Below are positions 39,811 through 42,161 of a stretch of 42,161 nt of DNA, one piece after another. The notes below the pieces were generated by a model. That model saw nothing but the letters and a program-made list of their open reading frames with translations. It did no database searches and was not told where the DNA came from. A program made the translations under genes and the position numbers. Source of the DNA: an uncultured Prevotella sp. (GTDB taxonomy: Bacteria; Bacteroidota; Bacteroidia; Bacteroidales; Bacteroidaceae); the NCBI GenBank assembly GCA_905235835.1, contig CAJONQ010000046.1, positions 1 through 42,161 on the forward strand, written 5' to 3'. Numbering within the stretch: position 1 is the stretch's first letter; each line of letters opens with the position of its first letter.

Positions 39811-41865
39811 TTAAAGAGAGAAATGAACTTTCATTCCTGCCATCATCCAGCATCCGGCTTGTGGCACATTACCATAATCCACATACCGTTTGCTGGTCAG
39901 GTTATTGCCTTCCAGATAGACAGAGTAGGTGTCTGCGTTCCAACTCAACCGCATGTCCACCACGGAGTAGGGGTGATAGTCGCATACCTCTCCGTCAACC
40001 GTCGTATATGACCCCATGCGGTCTTGGAAGCGATACTTCACCTGAAGGTCAAGATGCTTGATCACATGGAGCAACAGCGATGCCGTCAGCTTATGCCGCA
40101 GATACTCCAACGAATATTGCGACTGCAGATACTCCTCCACGTCCTTGTCTTGATGCAGATAGCAATAGGCGAGGTTCAGCGTGTAGCGGTTAGCGGTTAG
40201 CGTGGCATTCGTCTCGAAGCCGATGGTGTTCACCTTCGTATGGTTGACACTCTGCCAGACAGGATCCGTCTCACGAGTGTCCATCACCCAGTCAATCATA
40301 TTACGGGCATGATGATGGAAGACACTTGCCGACATGTTGAAGACGTTTGATTGGAATTTGACACCTCCCTCTAAAGCGTGTAACTCCTCTGGTCTCAGAT
40401 GCTTGTCAGCCTGATGACCTCCCACGCTATAATAGAGTTCCGTGAACGACGGCATGCGCAGGGAGGAGTTGTAGGAAGCATAGATCTTCCAGTTGGTGCC
40501 GATGCGATAACTGACATCGACACCGGGATAAACCTTAAACGGCATCTCGTTCCATGTGTTCTTCACAGCGATGAAACCAGCAGAGAGGGTGAAACGTTGT
40601 AGCAAAACATTATGCTCCAAGTGGAAGGAGAGGTTCGAGCGGTTCAGTCCAACCTTATAATGGCTGAACGGCTCAGACAGAGACTCCCCGAGATTCGTGC
40701 TGACAATATCCTCGTTGCGGAACTCAGCACCAAAGGCAGTGCGTCCCAACAACCAGTCGAAATAACTGTTCAGGTTGACACCAAAGACATCTGTGCGATG
40801 ATAGTTGAAAGGCACTTTCTCCTCTGAGCCACGTATCAACTCGAAACGGTCGTGGTTGCGATTCCAATAGATAGCAGGACGGAAATGCCAGTTACCTGCA
40901 GTGATTTCTCCCTGTAGTGCCGTGTTGAGTTTGACGGTCTTCTCAAACTGCTCGTCGAACTTCGCACTGTAGAAGGTGTTGGAGCCGAAACCTTTCATCG
41001 ACAGTCCTGCGTGCCAGAAAATCATAGAGGTGAGTGGTGAGTGGTGAGAGGTGAGAGCATATTTACCTTGGTAGAACACCTTGCCGCCACTGTAGTCACT
41101 GTTCAGACTACCAGCCTTCGAACGACTGTAACCGTCAGCACGGGTGTAGGAGGCGGAGAGTTGAGAGGTGAGAGGTGACAGTTGTGGTTTGAGACTGACT
41201 CGTCCTCCTGCAGACAGGTAACCGAAGGAACCGCCCTCTAAGTGTACCTCGGCACTGCTCTTGTCAAACTGTCTGGTGACGATGTTGATGGCTCCCATCA
41301 GGGAGGAGGTGCCATAGACACGACCGGCAGGACCCTCTAATACCTCAATACGCTCGATGTCCGAGATGTCGCATGGGAAATCGAAGGCATTATGACCCGT
41401 CTGCGGATCACAGATATTAATGCCGTTGAGCAGGATGGTAATCTGCTCACTCGTCCCCCCTCGGATACTGATATCCGTCTGTGCACCAATCGGTCCTCGT
41501 TGACGGACATCCACGCCTACGGCGTATTTCAGCAAATCGTTAATACTTTGTACTGGCGCCGCTTGAATCTCGTCGCGGCTCAGTACAGTGACCATTCTCG
41601 CTGCTTGCCCTAATGCAAGCGGTGCGCGTGACCCGGTGACCTCCACGTCATCCAAGGTCGCTTCTTTGTCTGTCTGGTCATCGTTAGTGGTAACAACCTC
41701 TGTCGTGCCTTTGTCATCGATGGCGGCACTTGCTGAAGTCAGTGTCGCCACGCTCAGCACACTGATGGTTACCACACGTCCCAAACAGGCAAAGAGTGCC
41801 CATCCCTTCCTTGTGAAATGATGGAAGCGGAGTGCTTTGCGCTGATTGAAATTTGGTTTATACAT
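39811..41865 (-). CDS. TonB-dependent outer-membrane receptor (BtuB/CirA-like)
   Basis: A 684-residue receptor. A long signal region (1-47: MYKPNFNQRKALRFHHFTRK, then a hydrophobic core, cleavage near TSASA) of a type common in Prevotella; TonB-box-like LDDVEVTGSR (71-80); plug about 82-200 (SINDLLKYAVGVDVRQRG, DISIRGG, ERIEVLEGPAGRVYG, AINIVT); then a 22-strand-type barrel with NNLTSKRYVDYGNVPQAGCW near the end and a short C-terminal strand VHFSL. Similar proteins import cobalamin, siderophores or metals; no cobalamin riboswitch is seen upstream, and the neighbour is a metal chaperone. Three 7-bp tandem tracts inside the gene encode LSPLTSQLS, LTSHHSPLTS and part of TLTANRY. Leader of only about 18 nt. 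Confidence 0.92.
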   Translation of the reverse strand: MYKPNFNQRKALRFHHFTRKGWALFACLGRVVTISVLSVATLTSASAAIDDKGTTEVVTTNDDQTDKEATLDDVEVTGSRAPLALGQAARMVTVLSRDEIQAAPVQSINDLLKYAVGVDVRQRGPIGAQTDISIRGGTSEQITILLNGINICDPQTGHNAFDFPCDISDIERIEVLEGPAGRVYGTSSLMGAINIVTRQFDKSSAEVHLEGGSFGYLSAGGRVSLKPQLSPLTSQLSASYTRADGYSRSKAGSLNSDYSGGKVFYQGKYALTSHHSPLTSMIFWHAGLSMKGFGSNTFYSAKFDEQFEKTVKLNTALQGEITAGNWHFRPAIYWNRNHDRFELIRGSEEKVPFNYHRTDVFGVNLNSYFDWLLGRTAFGAEFRNEDIVSTNLGESLSEPFSHYKVGLNRSNLSFHLEHNVLLQRFTLSAGFIAVKNTWNEMPFKVYPGVDVSYRIGTNWKIYASYNSSLRMPSFTELYYSVGGHQADKHLRPEELHALEGGVKFQSNVFNMSASVFHHHARNMIDWVMDTRETDPVWQSVNHTKVNTIGFETNATLTANRYTLNLAYCYLHQDKDVEEYLQSQYSLEYLRHKLTASLLLHVIKHLDLQVKYRFQDRMGSYTTVDGEVCDYHPYSVVDMRLSWNADTYSVYLEGNNLTSKRYVDYGNVPQAGCWMMAGMKVHFSL
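40184..40204. repeat. 7-bp tandem repeat inside the TonB receptor (TAGCGGT)
   Basis: TAGCGGT, TAGCGGT, TAGCGTG in tandem, encoding part of the barrel (on the minus strand CTAACCG units). Seven is not a multiple of three, so gain or loss of one unit would shift the frame. Confidence 0.7.
41027..41054. repeat. 7-bp tandem repeat inside the TonB receptor (GWGGTGA x4)
   Basis: GAGGTGA, GTGGTGA, GTGGTGA, GAGGTGA head to tail. Read on the coding strand this gives the low-complexity segment LTSHHSPLTS (residues 271-280), with no counterpart in typical barrel sequence. Confidence 0.85.
41156..41183. repeat. 7-bp tandem repeat inside the TonB receptor (GAGAGGT type x4)
   Basis: GAGAGTT, GAGAGGT, GAGAGGT, GACAGTT in tandem, encoding LSPLTSQLS (residues 229-237). 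Unit sequence and peptide product closely resemble the tract 100 bp away, suggesting a common origin. Confidence 0.8.
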
Positions 41866-41883
41866 ATTATTTTGAAGTAAAGC

Positions 41884-41895
41884 GGTGCAAAGGTA
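41884..41895 (-). promoter_or_regulatory. Promoter of the TonB receptor gene
   Basis: TACCTTTG on the minus strand (41888-41895); +1 about 41884, leader about 18 nt. Confidence 0.55.
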
Positions 41896-42161
41896 CGCAT
41901 TTTTTCATAACTTTGGAAGAAATTGCAGGATTTCTTTGTATAAAGGCGATGCAGAGGATTGAGAAATTTTTGGGTTACGATATAGAGACCGTTCTAAATT
42001 CTTTAATCTGCTATAACTTGCATCAAAGAACATTCGATGACAAGCCACCAGCCGTTTTTATAACTCATCATCGGGTGCAAAGGTATAACAAAATTCTGAG
42101 ATAACCAAAGCATTCGCTTGTTTTAACTCTTAGTTCGTTCAACATGAGAGTTTCTTATATG
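41896..42161 (-). other. Non-coding region with a second minus-strand promoter
   Basis: No convincing gene. A second minus-strand -7 element, TACCTTTG, lies at 42078-42085 (+1 about 42074) and would produce a leader of about 190 nt or a small RNA ahead of the receptor promoter. The transcript could carry a 22-codon frame (42003-42071, MMSYKNGWW...) starting almost at +1, but its coding status is doubtful. I found no B12-box (GCCACTG) or other riboswitch signature. The region from 42090 to the window end holds no feature I can assign. Confidence 0.4.

Noticed and set aside
41853..42104. An 83-codon plus-strand frame in the right-hand intergenic region
   Set aside because: It overlaps the receptor start and both minus-strand promoters and has no domain; it looks like a by-product of a repeated intergenic sequence.
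41866..42161. Cobalamin riboswitch ahead of the BtuB-like receptor
   Set aside because: The receptor leader is only about 18 nt from the nearer promoter, and no B12-box is found on the minus strand in the region.

Overview
The window comes from a member of the Bacteroidota, most likely a Prevotella-type gut or oral anaerobe. At least ten genes are preceded by the Bacteroidota -7 promoter element TAnnTTTG, in several cases with a TTG about 20 bp upstream. The gene set also fits: methylmalonyl-CoA mutase with a Na+-pumping decarboxylase, an OadG subunit with a lamin-tail domain, a circularly permuted Bacteroides-type imelysin, an EF-G2 paralog, and a TonB receptor with a Prevotella-like long signal sequence. 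I saw no tRNA, rRNA, CRISPR array or insertion-sequence transposase.

Region A (144-9473, minus strand) is a seven-gene operon driven from a promoter near 9490-9520. It encodes an outer-membrane barrel, an imelysin lipoprotein, a di-heme DUF1111 lipoprotein, a second porin, a mono-heme lipoprotein, a RidA-fold protein and a fused CcsBA cytochrome c synthase. The operon therefore encodes both c-type cytochromes and the machine that attaches their heme. Diverging from it (9616-10575) is an unusual regulator: a complete RIC/YtfE/ScdA-type di-iron protein fused to a LuxR helix-turn-helix.

Region B (10581-18817, minus strand) is a signalling block. A membrane dCache-HAMP-SpoIIE phosphatase carries an RsbW-like kinase domain at its C-terminus. 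It is followed by an operon of an ABCG-type exporter with an N-terminal cytoplasmic extension, a lipoprotein, a STAS anti-anti-sigma-like protein, a RelA/SpoT-type alarmone synthetase and a LuxR protein with a non-phosphorylatable pseudo-receiver. The HTH of that last protein is about 55% identical to the HTH of the di-iron regulator, with which it is convergent.

Region C (18905-28728) handles the succinate-propionate route. A minus-strand operon encodes an AspT/YidE-type transporter, an OadG-like subunit, a biotin carrier and the beta subunit of a Na+-translocating decarboxylase. mutA and mutB are on the plus strand. Between the halves lies a short fragment of a sensor histidine kinase. Between mutA and mutB sits a GxxExxY-family nuclease-like gene framed by inverted arrays of 8-bp repeats, apparently a small inserted cassette.

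Region D (28902-41865) is mixed housekeeping and surface functions: a secreted subtilase, a prolyl oligopeptidase cotranscribed with hemW, an EF-G2-like factor lacking the GTPase histidine, a small unknown protein, pgk, a CobW-type metal GTPase with a long His/Asp/Glu-rich insert, and a TonB-dependent receptor whose coding sequence contains three 7-bp tandem repeat tracts. Short tandem arrays with 7-9 bp units recur through the window.
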